The position numbers were made by a program, and so were the translations under genes. The notes beneath the pieces were generated by a model. It ran no database searches. It was given only the letters and a program-made list of their open reading frames with translations, and had not been told where the DNA came from. A stretch of 64,000 nt of DNA from Pyropia yezoensis (Eukaryota; Rhodophyta; Bangiophyceae; Bangiales; Bangiaceae): positions 13,507,777 through 13,571,776 of the forward strand of contig CM020619.1 of assembly GCA_009829735.1 (NCBI GenBank), given 5' to 3'. Positions 20,533 to 31,819 of this stretch are shown piece by piece (the first letter of the stretch is position 1; each line of letters opens with the position of its first letter).

Positions 20533-21950
20533 CGGGCAGGTGTGACCCAAGTTTTCCTGCTTCAGGAGGAGGGGCTGTTGTCGTGGTGGATAGTTAGCGG
20601 CCCTCGAAGGGAGCGTGCGAAATCTTACATACGGCGTCGGCGAATTCGTTCCGTCAAACGAAAAACCGGTACTGTCAGTCTACGCACTCTGCGCGACGCA
20701 CCGCATCTGGGTGGGGCCGGAAGACGCGGCAGAAAAACAGCAAAAAACGGCAACCTCGCCTACAATAAAAACCGCCCTTGGCAGGGCGATACAGTACTGA
20801 CCGTGAAAGCGGCATAATGATCTGCCTGGCAGATGCCTATTGGCGCTCCATGATCCACAGCGAGGCGTGATCCCTAAATCGGATACGGGACATTTTTTAT
20901 TTTTCCAACGCGGACAAGGCATGGATGCGCCCGCCACCGCCACGACGCGGGCATGGTGGCAGCTACGCCAGGGCCGCCACCAGCGTGGCCACAGCTGCGG
21001 CGGCAGCGTTCCGCCCTCCTCTCACGTCTCCCACCCATACTAACGCCCTAATGAGGGTCGTAGTGGCGCGCTTCGCGGAGGCGGGGGTGCCAGCAGAGGG
21101 GGATGGCCTGCCCCCGCCCAGCCGTACTCCCCCATCTCCCTGCCCCCCGCCAGCACCATTCCCGCCCGCCGCCGCCGATCCGACGAGCGCAGCCGGCGCG
21201 CCGTCGGCCACCGGCGCCGCCACACCGCCGCTTGCCGCCGCCGCCGCCACCGCCGCCGTGGAGCCCCTTGTCGCCCCGACGGTGGTGTGGGCAGCCACAT
21301 GGGTGTGTGTTCGACTGGAGACTGCCCGCATGGATACAAGGCAATACAGAGAGCAAAATGAACATTTTTTCAGCGCTCAGGGGGAGATAGTATATTTGTC
21401 GGCGAATCATCTGCGGGGGGGATAGTGTACTTGTCGGCCAATCAGAGAGGGGGTTGGGAGATCGTTAAGACCGCCCTAAACGAAACTCGAGTGAGGAAAA
21501 AGTCAACTGTTTTGCACCCGATCTCCAGCAGTGCTGAGCACTCCACCGACGAGTGGACGAAGAGGTCAGCGCGCGCTTTGTCCAGAGCCAAGAAAAACAG
21601 CGGAGCCAACTTCAAGTGACTCCATTGGATGAGGCTCGCGTACGATGCACACACCAGTCTGTTGTTTTGATTAGGGATGCTTTTGATTATTGAGTTGCGC
21701 TTCGTGGGCTACAGGAAAAGTTTTAAAGTTTTCGAATGTTCTTGCTCGCCCACGAAGGAGGCAGTGGAGCGAACGGCGTCCTCTCGCATGACTGCGGTCG
21801 TCGAACTTCCAGAAGCTGCACTATTGATGGCACTATTGATGGCGATGTATTACGGTGGAGAGGGACCGCCGGGAGGGGTAAGGCGATGTCACCACCTTGA
21901 GCTGAATGGGGTTTGAGGCTGGCTACGAGGCGAGCAATCCTTGAGTAGGT
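20533..21950. other. no gene recognised
   Basis: A moderately GC-rich stretch. An Ala/Pro-rich frame (20925-21425) is low-complexity and is mirrored by open frames on both strands, so I do not call it. A 24-bp direct repeat with three mismatches sits at 21386-21409 and 21421-21444 (core TTGTCGGC.AATCA). Confidence 0.4.
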
Positions 21951-23116
21951 CTCTCATGTGAGCGGGGAAGAACGGCGCGAGAGAAGAGATCGCGCGGGGA
22001 GGTGGAAGGTCTCATGCAATATAAAGAGGGGCGAGTCATTGAGGGGAGCGGGGGCGCAGGGTGCGGAGGAGAGGGTCGCGGCTGTCCAGCAACCTGCCCC
22101 CCCTACTGTACGCAATAAAGCCAATCGGAAGGAGGGGCAGAGGGCTGCCGAAAGCGCCGACGGCGCTCCCTCCCCGATTCCAACCGCGCGTCCGCGACGG
22201 AGGTCGATTGCCACCCCCGCCGCTGCCGAGGGGCCTGTGCCGCAGGGTGCGACCGGGCCGGGGCGTGAGCGCCGGTGTCCGCAACCGGCAGGAGGTGGTG
22301 GCCTCGACGCGGCTGGCGGGGCGACGGCGGCGCTCGCGGACGTACGAACAAACGTAGTAAGGGTTGGCTGCGGCCCGAAGGGCGGTGACTCGCCCCCGTC
22401 CGCGGCAGTGACTCCTTCACGTCAGCGGCGGTGACTGCGGCTGGGAGCCTGTCGGCCGGCGCTGCTGCCAGTGTTCCTGCCGCCACGCGCGCCGCCGCCA
22501 GTGTGGGCGGCGCGGACCAGGTGGAGGCTTGCATCGACGCGGGGGCTGCGGCAGTGGTGTTCGCCGCCGCCGCGGTGGGGACAGGCGGGGGTCGCGGCGA
22601 CGGTAGTGGCGGCGTCGTCGGCGGCTGTTCCGGCGACGACGGCCGTCGGCAGCGGTGGCCATGCTGGGGAGGGGGGGGGGGGCTCTTGGCATGACGCGGG
22701 GTGCGAATGGTGACGGCGGTGAATGTGATGGGGGAGCTTGGACACGCGGCGGGACAAGGCACGGGGGCAGCCCCAGGGACGGAAGAGTGAAGTGATGGGC
22801 GCGGCGACCACCAGAAACCTCCCCCTGGGCAAAAGATTATTTCAAAGTCGAGGCGATGATGATCTTTCAAACTATTCTTCGCATGCAATGTGAAATATGT
22901 GAATGCAGTATTCCGGGGAATCTATTGGCTGAAGGCCAAAAGCCCTCGTGCGCTGTGAGCCGGTACATACAGTCAATCCCCGATGATCGCCCACCCCTAC
23001 GGCACGAAGTGGACTCGAGCACTGCCAAAATGAGGAGTATGTTTGAGAGAATCGATCGCTTGGGCCTTTCCGGAACGGTCAAGCAGGCCCAGCGGAGCCC
23101 CGTTCTGAGCCTCTAG
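21951..23116. other. no convincing gene; GCC-rich low-complexity DNA
   Basis: Open frames exist on both strands (for example minus 22103-22888 and plus 21958-22434), all dominated by Ala, Pro, Gly and Arg from GCC-type repeats. A short plus frame at 22856-23116 (86 codons, ending KQAQRSPVLSL) is less biased and could be an exon or a fragment, but I recognise nothing in it. Confidence 0.3.
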
Positions 23117-23240
23117 AGGCACCTCGATCCCAAGAACCCGCCGGCCTCGCAGTCTTGACCCGCTCGAGTGTCGCTGTTCAGGCCTGCGAGCGCCCCAAAT
23201 ACGCGATCAAAAATTGCAGTAGGGGCACGTTAATTGCGCA

Positions 23241-23334
23241 AAGGTGCTCAGTAGCCCCCGTACAGGCTTCCAAACGGGCCCGTAATCGTCCTAAGGTGCT
23301 TAGTAGCCCCCGTGCCGACTTCCGCACGGGCTCC
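23241..23334 (+). repeat. imperfect direct repeat, ~52-bp period
   Basis: AAGGTGCTCAGTAGCCCCCG at 23241 recurs as AAGGTGCTTAGTAGCCCCCG at 23293. In each copy a CCCGT...ACGGG inverted repeat follows. Its origin is unknown. Confidence 0.6.
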
Positions 23335-24136
23335 GATCAGCCGTCCTCCCGTCTTGCATCGCGCCGCCACCTGCCACCCCCCCTGCGACTTGGTCGATGC
23401 TGTTCGTTCCTGCTCCCATTCTTTGTGTTCTTCCCCTTGTTGGCCGCGTCCACCTCCTCGGTGGTTGCTTGCCACCACCTCCACGATGGTAACACCTGGC
23501 GTAGGTACTCGATGCTCGTGCTTTATACACCGTCCCCACCACTCTGAACTCGATGCAGCTGATGAGTCGTGCAGCGTCGACGACCCTGCCGCCGGTCGCC
23601 GTGGTTGCCCCTCGTCGATTTTGCAATGACGCTGACCTTGTGGACTTCTTCGCGCATTCCAGACCCCCACTCACTCTGTCCCGCCCGGCTTTACTTGAGC
23701 TCTGTTGATGTGGTCGTGTTGTGAGGTCATGTTGATGCATTTTGGCTCATGTTTTTGATGTCCCACACGCCGGCCCGTCATCCATCGGTCAGTCGACGTC
23801 GCCTAGCATCCCAGCTTCCTCGGAGTGGTGCGGGTGTGCATGGGCAACCCGACGCGCGGCGCGGCCGCGGCCGCCGCTGCGCCCGGCAAGAGCCGTACGG
23901 TTACTCGCGGTCGCCGAGGCGAGGTCAACGTGCTGCATCGGGCTCTGAGGCGGCAGGGATGGGGAGGCGGTCAAGGTGGGGGGAGTGGGGGTGTGAGGGA
24001 CGTCCCTCTGGTCAGGTGAGGCGGGGAGAACAAAGGGAGTGCAGGAAGATGCCTGGTGTCTTTTTCGTCGGGAAGGGGGGGCGGCAGGCACCAGGATGCT
24101 CACAACTGTATGAACGGCGCCATGAACGACGCTGTG
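23335..24136. other. no gene recognised; host flank left of element C
   Basis: Open frames on both strands overlap without a recognisable protein. The stretch ends at the GCCGC target duplication beside the C 5' LTR. Confidence 0.35.
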
Positions 24137-24141
24137 GCCGC
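24137..24141. repeat. target-site duplication GCCGC, left flank of element C
   Basis: Directly left of the C 5' LTR. Its partner is the complementary GCGGC at 5521-5525 beside the inverted C 3' LTR. Confidence 0.55.
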
Positions 24142-24680
24142 TGTGGGAGATTGGGCCGGAATTCGGTACCAATACTTTGGAGATTCGGGTCAAGTGGACC
24201 TGACCGGAAGTCGAAATTCACCCGACCCACGATGGTGAAACTTCTGACTTCTGGACGGAAATTCGACTAGGACTTCCGACATACTAGAGCAGGGTAATGC
24301 TGCTGGTATTTGTTTCTTGGGATTTTTGCACGGGAGCCAGACGGATTTCTACGCTTTGAGTTCTTTGCATGTGGAGTGATATGATTGGTTTGTTTGAGGG
24401 TTCATTTTCTGAGTGTTTTGAGGGGTTGCGTGAGCGTGTGAGGAGGGTTGATAAGGAGGGACAGCAAGGCGGGGAGGGCCCACCTTGGCTGGCCAAGCAA
24501 GTAAACACCGTCTGGCTCCGACACATCTTGTTCGTGCCTTGGTGAGTGGACCCGCTCACCACACGCAAGTCGCGTGTTCGGCGGTCTGGACGTGCTTGCT
24601 TCCGGTGTCCCAAGTTGGAATATCGGCAATACTCCTCTTCCTTCCCTGACTCGGGGTTGGTGGTTGGGAGTACTGCTACA
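24142..24680 (+). repeat. element C 5' LTR
   Basis: 539 bp, TGTGGGAGATTGGG ... TACTGCTACA. Its boundaries are set by where the match to 5526-6064 ends on both sides and by the adjacent primer-binding site. The outer end has the same TGCTACA as the B LTR, although the LTRs are otherwise unrelated. Confidence 0.88.
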
Positions 24681-24682
24681 GT

Positions 24683-24699
24683 TGGTGGATCAGCGGGGG
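24683..24699 (+). promoter_or_regulatory. putative primer-binding site of element C
   Basis: TGGTGGATCAGCGGGGG, two bases after the LTR. The paired tRNA acceptor would begin GGATCAG. It is similar to the B site (GGAGCAG), so the two families probably use the same or related tRNA primers. Confidence 0.55.
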
Positions 24700-24997
24700 A
24701 GAGGATATCGACTTTGGTACCTCCCTTGACCGGAGACGGGACCAAGTTGGCCCCTCTCCCCCTTCGGCACCGAGACTTCCGGTGACACGATCGACTCGCC
24801 TACGTTCCGAGCGTTCGCTGGGTGACGAGGTTGGCCACCGTGAGTCTTGGTGGGAGACCCGGAGTTTCGGGAAGCCTCACCGCCTTCCTTGAGGTAGGTG
24901 GAGGGGTGGAACGTGCTCTAGGAACTCCCTAGCTGACGATCCCCGACTCTGGACACCGTTTGGTCGTTTTGGTTGACTCCACGTGACTCTTGTGGAG

Positions 24998-26760
24998 ATG
25001 GCTGGTGAGGGAGACCCCCTCATTGCGCCGAGTGTACCTGGGGAGGGGGAGCGTAGTCCTCCCCCGACGGGCGGAGTACCACCCAGGCCGGGCAGTGCGG
25101 ATGTGGTGGGTCCAGAGGTTGGACCCCGACGGCGGTCGGCCAGGTTCCTTCCCAGGCCGTCCCCGGAAGAGACGGGCGGAGTTCGCCCTTCTCCGGTGGG
25201 AGCGCCGAGCCAGCGTCAGGCTCCGGCAACCTCTTCGGGGAGTGACGACACTCACTTCGGCATGGGACCGCCGACCGGCAGAGGTGACGGGACGGGGAGT
25301 TCCGTACCCCGGGTTGGTGGGTCCGCGCCGCGACTGGTGCCGGAAGGACCGGGTGGGAGCTCGAGTCAAGCTCCACCTGGGTCATCCGGTATCGTGGATG
25401 ACTCGGTGATGACTGCCATCGCACAAGTTGTGCGAGAGGAGGTGGGGAAGGCGTTGAAGGGGAATACCCCTCCGCCTGAGCAGGCCTCGAGGCGTCAGAA
25501 GCGACGGGAGATTCGACGTACTCTCCGTCGTGAGGTGGACTCAGAGGCTGAGTCCTCTGCAAGTGACAAGTCGGGTGAAGAGGATCTTACCCGACGTGGT
25601 CGTGTGACGCACACGGACCGTCTTGGGACTAGAGTCGTCCCAGGAAAGATAGTGGTGAATAATCCATTGTTCAAGGATGTCTTCGACTGTGAGACATATG
25701 GGTTGGTCAACAAGTCGTTGACCTACTCGAATAGTCAGGCCCGTACCCTGGGCCGGCGCAAGAAACACGTTGCGCAATCCTTCGGGGTCCGTTCAGAATG
25801 GGACGGGACACCATCCCTGAAGGTCTTCCAGTTTTTGCGGAAGTTCGCAAAAGCCTGCGATGACAATGATGTCTCTGAAGCTGAAGCGTTTTTCATGCTT
25901 CAGGACTTCACCAAGGAGCCACTCCGCTCCGAGGTGATGAACGTCATGCCAAGTCGGCATGGTGGGAATCCGGGTGAGGTGACTTCCTACCTGGAGTTGG
26001 TTAATTGGATCCTTCGTCTTCACGCAGACGAGGCTTCCTTGGCTGTGCAGGTTGAAGAATTCAACCGCGCCACCCAGAGTAAGGGTGAAGAGGAACGGGA
26101 GTTCGCTGAACGACTCCGTCAGCTGAATGTCCTCTGTGGATTCCTATATCCCCAAGGAGTCATTAAGGGACGCTTTGTGGAGGGTGTCCACCGAGCAGCT
26201 CGAGCGACTGTGCGAGAGCGTAATACTCCGACCATGACTCTGGCGGAGTTGGCACGCATCGCCCAGACTAAGGGTGATGAGTACCGCTGGCTCGTGTCTG
26301 AGCAGCGGAAGGAACGAGAGAAGAAGCTAAGGGAGTGGAAGCAAGTCGCTTCCGCAGAACTGCAAGGGTGCCTTCCTACACGCGGACGTACCCTACAGTA
26401 CCTTCGTCCTCAACTCGAGAGACGGAAGGTATGGTGGCCGCTATCCCTGATAAGTCACAGGGAAAAGCGGGGCCATCGGCGTCAATGAGTGATCGGCCGT
26501 GTTGGCAGTGTTCCAAGTCGGGACACTGGGCAGCCCAATGCCCCACTCTGGACGTTCGACTGAGAGCCCTGTTGGCTCGTATCGGGAAACTCGGTATTCC
26601 GAGGATTGATTCGGATACCCGGCCGCACACCACACGTGTGACGGCCATGACTCAACCTAAGTCAGAGGATGAGTCCACGCTTGAGAAGGGGGAAACCTCT
26701 TCCCCCAGCTCAAGTGGCAAGGATACTCCATCATTCGAGTCGGATGAGGGAAACGCCTAG
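24998..26760 (+). pseudogene. gag: Gag of element C, one frameshift
   Basis: ATG 24998 opens a frame to 26488. Its N-terminal 150 residues are Pro/Gly/Arg-rich; a basic stretch (RRQKRREIRRTLRREV) follows, then a helical capsid-like region. The zinc knuckle CWQCSKSGHWAAQC (C-x2-C-x4-H-x4-C, about 26500-26542) lies in a different frame that ends at TAG 26758-26760. A one-base change somewhere around 26340-26380 would explain this. Pol starts 38 bases further on at 26799, in yet another frame. A sequencing error cannot be excluded, and no slippery site typical of programmed frameshifting was noticed. Confidence 0.75.
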
Positions 26761-26798
26761 CCGCTGGGACTAAGACTGACCCAAAGGCTCCAGCGGTA

Positions 26799-29700
26799 AT
26801 GAAGCGGGTTGCTTCACACTCACCGACCCATGGGAGAGTGAAGGTCCTGACTCGACCTCGAGGGGTGAGGCCTAGAGACAAGGTCCCGCCTCAGAAGCAC
26901 GACCCGAGTCGGATTGTGTCAGTGCTGGTAGGGAGTAACTACCAGGTCGCAGCTCGACTCTGGCTGCAGGATGGATATGAGTTTACCTCTCGTGTCATAG
27001 TCGACACAGGCTCTGCTGCCTCTCTCATTAGGCAAGACTTATTGCCAGAGGGGACGGATGTGAGTCCCGCCGGCTCACCCGAGTGGCGTATGTTTGATGT
27101 CAATGGGAAACTCCTCCCCATTGTGGGGTCTATTGCATTGACTGTTTGCATTGGGTTCTACCAGACGCAGGTGAACTTTGGAGTAGTCTCCAATATGTCA
27201 GTCCCCGTACTCCTGGGAACTGACTATATGGACCTCCACGTCCCGGCCGTCTGTGGACCGGAAGGGATAATCCGAATGCGTAATGGAGAGACTGTCCCCA
27301 TATTGCGTAAAGGGAGGACTGTTTCCCCTACGACTCATCAACCTAGGGAAAACTCTCCCAAGGGTGGAGGCTCTACGACTCATGTACGAGTATGTAAGGG
27401 TACGGTAGTCCCGCCCCGATCAAGGACCTTTGTGCGAGTACGCACACGGTTTCGAGGGAATGGACTCGCTTCCCCCGTGGACCGAGTCTATCATACTCAC
27501 CAAGTGCAAGTTGCATGGGGCCCCATGACTTGTGGGGATGACCAAACTTGGTGGGTGGAGGTCCTCAACACTTCGGAGGAACCTCGACGACTCCCCGGAG
27601 GCATGAAGATTGCGTCGATCTCTACCTTTGAGGGGAATGTCGTTGCTGTGACTCAGCAGCAATGGAAGGATATTGGAACGGCAGGCTCTGCCGACCAATC
27701 GAGTTCATCGACGGCTAAGTCGCCGACGGTACATCGGGAGAACATCCCGGAGTGTTTACATGGACGACTGGATGAGTTAATCCAGAAGCATCACAAGTTG
27801 TGGAATGGTGACCTTGGGCTCATCAAGGCCACCGAACACAGAATCGTGTTGAAGCCAGGGGCTAGGCCAGTTCGCCTGAGTCCCTACCGTATGGGACCAG
27901 ACTCACGGGAACTCACCCGAGAGCAGGTCCAACGGATGCAAGACATGAGTGTCATTGAGCCTTGCTCAAGTGAGTGGGCCAGCCCCATCGTCTTGGTGCC
28001 CAAGTCAGACGGCACGATGCGGTTCTGCATCGATTATCGTAAGCTAAACGAGCGGACGGTAAGGGATAGTTACCCCTTACCCCGTATGGACGATTGCCTC
28101 GACTCACTCGGTGAGGCACAGTACTTTTCCACGTTGGACTGCAACGCGGGGTTCTGGCAGATACCCATCCGCAAGGAGGACAGACACTTGACCACCTTCA
28201 CGTGTCACTGTGGAGCTTATCAGTGTACACGGCTCCCTTTCGGGCTTTGCAATGCACCTGCGACTTTCCAGCGTGCTATTGACTTGATACTTGCCGGAGT
28301 CAAGTGGCAGATCGCCCTGGTGTATCTGGACGATATCATTGTGTTCTCCGGGACTGCCGAAGAACACCTGTCCCACTTGGACAGAGTGTTTACCCTGTTG
28401 GGTGAAGCAGGAGTAACACTCAAACCTACGAAGTGCCACCTCTTTAGTAATGAGGTGGAGTACCTCGGCCATATAGTCCGGCCAGGTCGCATTCTGGTCA
28501 ATGAGAAGAACCTCATGGCCATCCGTCGGGCGAAGTTCCCCCAGCCGCAGACACAACTCAGGAGCTTCCTGGGTATGTGTAACGTGTACAGACGCTTCGT
28601 GGCGAACTATGCCAAAGTGTCTGCACCGTTGAACCACTTGGTAAGTTCCAAGATGCCCAAGCGCTTGGATGCTCCCAAACCCCCGGAGCAAGAAGCGTTT
28701 GATAGGTTGCGAGAACTCCTCTGCAACCCACCGGTGTTAGCGATCCCCAAACCGGGGGCTCACTACATTGTTGATGTGGACGCAAGTCACGACCAACTCG
28801 GTTGTTGCTTACTCCAACAACAGCCTTCGGGGGAGTATTTACCCGTTGGCTACTTTAGCAAAGGACTCTCACCGGCCCAGAAGAACTATTCTGTGACGGA
28901 AGTAGAGGGCCTTGGCGTAGTATGGGCAGTCTCCATGCTACGGCCATACATCGAAGGAAGGAAGTTCCTCATTCGGTGTGACCACAAGGCTCTGAAGTGG
29001 ATACTCACCACTACAGCCTGTACGAATAACCGACTCAATCGATGGCGACTCTGCCTCGCTGAGTTCGATTATGATGCTGAGTATCGGCCAGGCCCGAAGC
29101 ATGCGGTTGCAGACGCGTTGTCTCGCATACCGACGGATGGGAAAGACTCTTCCCCCATCCCTGAGGAACTCCCTCATGTGGCGGTGACCACTCGCTCCGG
29201 AACTGTCCTCGACCCGAGGATGCCTGGCATGGCCAAGCTATTACCCGTGTCTCTGGATGAGTTTGTTCAGGCACAGGAGAGCGACAAACTTTGTCGACGA
29301 CTCAGGAAGGAGCTCGACCAGGCTCAACCGACTCGGTTCTTCCTGAATGACAACGGCATACTCTGCCCTAAGGGATATACCCAGGGGGACAAGCAAGTCG
29401 TCGTCCCCAAGGAGTTACGCAAGAGTATCCTCCAACGGGAGCACTCCTCACCGTTGGGTGGACACCCAGGGTCTACGAGGATGTATCAGACCCTACGCAA
29501 GAAGTACTATTGGCCATCACTCGTGGCTGATGTGTACGGGTATGTAGCCGCATGCGCGACTTGCGCAAAGAATAGACTCATGGAGTCCCGGCAGACTTCT
29601 TCCATGAGACTCTTTCCTGCAACAGAGCCGTTTGCAGCGATAGCAGTGGACTTACTCGGTCCACTACCACGAACACCAGAGGGATATGAGTACCTTCTGG

Positions 29701-30788
29701 TGATGTGTGATCGCTTTACTAAGCTCACACGGGTGTCCCCACTCAAGGATATCACAGCCGTGGACGTTCTGAGTGAGTTACTCGACGTCTGGGTTGCCAG
29801 TTATGGCATCCCCGACTCTATCCTTTCGGATAACGGACCACAGTTTGCGTCCGTCCTGTATCAGGGAGTCATGAAGATGTTGGGGGTGCAGACGAATTTC
29901 GCAACCCCTTACCACCCCCAGACTAATGGGCAGGTGGAACGATTCAACAGGACTCTAGTGCGCCAGTTGCGTCACTATGTCCATGACCATGTAGTCACAT
30001 GGGCTCGTTATGCGTCACTACTCGTGACAGCATACAACTCCCAGGTACACAGTAGTACGGGAGAGGCACCGTTTGCCTTCGTCTGCCCCCGACGACTTCC
30101 GTCAGTAGCTGTGGAGCGTCTCACCCAGACAGAGGGTGAGACTTCGACTCAAACACCGAGTCAGGCGAAAGCCTCCCTACTCCAGAGACTGGAGGAGATG
30201 ATACCCCTTGTCCGGGCTACTATGGAGAAGGCCCAAGCTCGTTACAAGAGGTACTTCGATGTCCGAGTCAGATATCGTCGCGATCCGCTCCGAGTTGGAG
30301 ATTGGATTTATGTCAACACCCACGACAATAAGGGAGGGAAATTGGTCTTCAAAACTCTGGGACCATATCACATCCTTAAGACGGATGGACGGCGGTTAAC
30401 CATCGAGAGTGATGATGGTATCCGGACGATAAATGGGAATCACGCAACTCGCGCACCCGAACACCCAGAGGCAGATCCCGCTTGGGAAAGGGCCTTGCAA
30501 GCATGGAAAGTCCCATCCTTGCCGACCTCCTCCAATAAACCGTTGGAGGCGGTGTTCGACAAGTTTGTCGGACACGGATACGATGAGTCGGGGCGACTCA
30601 TGCTCCGAGTCAGGTGGTTCGGGTATGGACCAACTTCCGACACATGGGAGTTTGTAGAGGACCTACCAGTAGAGAAGGTCCGTAGATACTGCCAGGCTGC
30701 GGGCATATCTATACGCCGACGTAGCACTCGTACGTCGGGGGATGAAGTCCCTGCTCCAAGTCAGAGCAGAGCGGCAAGCCAACCATGA
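26799..30788 (+). CDS. pol: Pol polyprotein of element C, intact (1329 aa)
   Basis: One uninterrupted frame starts at ATG 26799. The domains are protease (VDTGSAAS near residue 68), reverse transcriptase (FCIDYRKLN, YLDDIIVF near residue 508), RNase H (VDVDASHDQLG near residue 657, RCDHKALKW), integrase zinc region (GGHPGSTRM ... CATCAKNR, about 880-925), integrase core with acidic residues in AVDLLGP (about 950), SDNGPQF (about 1010) and NGQVERFNR (about 1045), and a chromodomain (about 1250-1300, RWFGYGPTSDTWEFVEDL). All catalytic blocks look complete. The length is normal for a Ty3 pol lacking gag. It is the best reference for the decayed A copy and the inverted copy. Confidence 0.93.
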   Translation: MKRVASHSPTHGRVKVLTRPRGVRPRDKVPPQKHDPSRIVSVLVGSNYQVAARLWLQDGYEFTSRVIVDTGSAASLIRQDLLPEGTDVSPAGSPEWRMFDVNGKLLPIVGSIALTVCIGFYQTQVNFGVVSNMSVPVLLGTDYMDLHVPAVCGPEGIIRMRNGETVPILRKGRTVSPTTHQPRENSPKGGGSTTHVRVCKGTVVPPRSRTFVRVRTRFRGNGLASPVDRVYHTHQVQVAWGPMTCGDDQTWWVEVLNTSEEPRRLPGGMKIASISTFEGNVVAVTQQQWKDIGTAGSADQSSSSTAKSPTVHRENIPECLHGRLDELIQKHHKLWNGDLGLIKATEHRIVLKPGARPVRLSPYRMGPDSRELTREQVQRMQDMSVIEPCSSEWASPIVLVPKSDGTMRFCIDYRKLNERTVRDSYPLPRMDDCLDSLGEAQYFSTLDCNAGFWQIPIRKEDRHLTTFTCHCGAYQCTRLPFGLCNAPATFQRAIDLILAGVKWQIALVYLDDIIVFSGTAEEHLSHLDRVFTLLGEAGVTLKPTKCHLFSNEVEYLGHIVRPGRILVNEKNLMAIRRAKFPQPQTQLRSFLGMCNVYRRFVANYAKVSAPLNHLVSSKMPKRLDAPKPPEQEAFDRLRELLCNPPVLAIPKPGAHYIVDVDASHDQLGCCLLQQQPSGEYLPVGYFSKGLSPAQKNYSVTEVEGLGVVWAVSMLRPYIEGRKFLIRCDHKALKWILTTTACTNNRLNRWRLCLAEFDYDAEYRPGPKHAVADALSRIPTDGKDSSPIPEELPHVAVTTRSGTVLDPRMPGMAKLLPVSLDEFVQAQESDKLCRRLRKELDQAQPTRFFLNDNGILCPKGYTQGDKQVVVPKELRKSILQREHSSPLGGHPGSTRMYQTLRKKYYWPSLVADVYGYVAACATCAKNRLMESRQTSSMRLFPATEPFAAIAVDLLGPLPRTPEGYEYLLVMCDRFTKLTRVSPLKDITAVDVLSELLDVWVASYGIPDSILSDNGPQFASVLYQGVMKMLGVQTNFATPYHPQTNGQVERFNRTLVRQLRHYVHDHVVTWARYASLLVTAYNSQVHSSTGEAPFAFVCPRRLPSVAVERLTQTEGETSTQTPSQAKASLLQRLEEMIPLVRATMEKAQARYKRYFDVRVRYRRDPLRVGDWIYVNTHDNKGGKLVFKTLGPYHILKTDGRRLTIESDDGIRTINGNHATRAPEHPEADPAWERALQAWKVPSLPTSSNKPLEAVFDKFVGHGYDESGRLMLRVRWFGYGPTSDTWEFVEDLPVEKVRRYCQAAGISIRRRSTRTSGDEVPAPSQSRAASQP

Positions 30789-30916
30789 GTACAAACACAT
30801 ACCATGGCTCTTCAAAGATTCTCTACTAACAAAGCCGACTATGGCACAATACAAATCGAGAAGAACACACACCACTCTTCTCGCCAAGAAAAGAACAAGT
30901 CGTTCGACCGCTGACT

Positions 30917-31796
30917 CTAGCGTTCCATATGCCCACCCCCACCACTATAGGGACCGCCCGACCACGAACCCCCAGGGTCGTAGGCCGGTAGCGGAGGGGC
31001 GTAACCCACTCGGGAGGGCCCCGGAGTGGAAGCACTGGGAGGGGCCCGCCGACTCGCGGACCCATCCCCGTCGTAAGAAAGATGTCCGGAGGTACTCCCT
31101 CCGTGACGCGGAAGCTGCTGCTGAGTCGACAGCAGCCGTTGGACAAACTCGTGTCCAACCGCGAGGCGAGTGACCTCAGCTGCCAATGACTGTCGCGCCG
31201 TGGCTGAGTTGCCCGACGCGAGGAAGTGACTGACACGCCGGGTGACCCAAGCCAACGTGTCAAGGGAGGCCACGAGTGAGGCCTCCACCGTGGCGTCATA
31301 CATGATGGCTCCCAAGTTGGGAAGCATCTCGCCGACGCCACGCGCAATCGGCATCGGGACCGGAGTTCGGACCCGTAGCGAACCCAACGCCACGTCGGGG
31401 AAGGGTTCGAGGAACTGGAAGGGTGGAGCCTGAGTCGGCTCCACACCCCCCGAGGTCGGAGTCGTGACCCGCGGGGAAGACGTCGGCACAGCTCGCCCGC
31501 GGCTTCGAGGGGCTCCTCGATGAGCACCACGACGAGTCGTCGCCGATGACGTCGCCCACCCAGAGCCAGGGGGCGACGTAGAGGGAGTAACCCCCTCCGC
31601 GTAGGGAAGGGAAGGGTCCCCCAACCCCTCACGCAGGAGCAGCTGCCCCTGCACCAGAGTATGGGTGAACTCCACCCGCGACCCGTGGATGAGGAAGCCC
31701 GAGGAGCCCCGGAGTCGGAACTCCTCTCGCACCACACCGTGTTGGGCGTGGGCGTCCTCTCCGCCCAGGTAGGGACGAGGAAGGGCACACGACGTG
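30917..31796 (-). pseudogene. antisense ORF of element C, C-terminal part, truncated at rearrangement
   Basis: Minus-strand frame ending at 30917, 128 bp beyond the pol stop and convergent with it. It contains MLPNLGAIMYDATVEASL, then SLDTLAWVTRRVSHFL, then ARQSLAAEVTRLAVGHEF. The spacing of small and hydrophobic residues resembles the FGS block of the A and B antisense proteins. The tail is Gly/Pro/Ser-rich. Upstream the frame is cut at about 31796, where a B LTR scrap begins. The N-terminal portion survives only in the inverted copy (31825 onward) and at 6595-6843. Confidence 0.6.
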
Positions 31797-31819
31797 CGAC
31801 GGATTCCTATTGTGCTACA
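31791..31819 (+). repeat. 29-bp fragment: 3' end of a B LTR
   Basis: Identical to the last 29 bases of the B LTRs (compare 7178-7206), ending TTGTGCTACA. Its first bases GACGTGC overlap the edge of the C antisense ORF, giving an ACGTGC microhomology. It is followed at 31820 by ATGTG, the same five bases as left of the B 5' LTR. Confidence 0.88.

Larger units (their letters stand above)
24142..31790 (+). mobile_element. Ty3/gypsy retrotransposon C, 5' LTR to antisense ORF
   Basis: The order is 5' LTR, primer-binding site, gag (frameshifted), intact pol and the 3' part of an antisense ORF. The element stops at 31790, where a scrap of B LTR is joined. Its 3' LTR is not present downstream. The matching one lies inverted at 5526-6064. 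Pol is close to the decayed element A and more distant from B. The same internal sequence is repeated inverted at 32141-36260. Confidence 0.85.
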
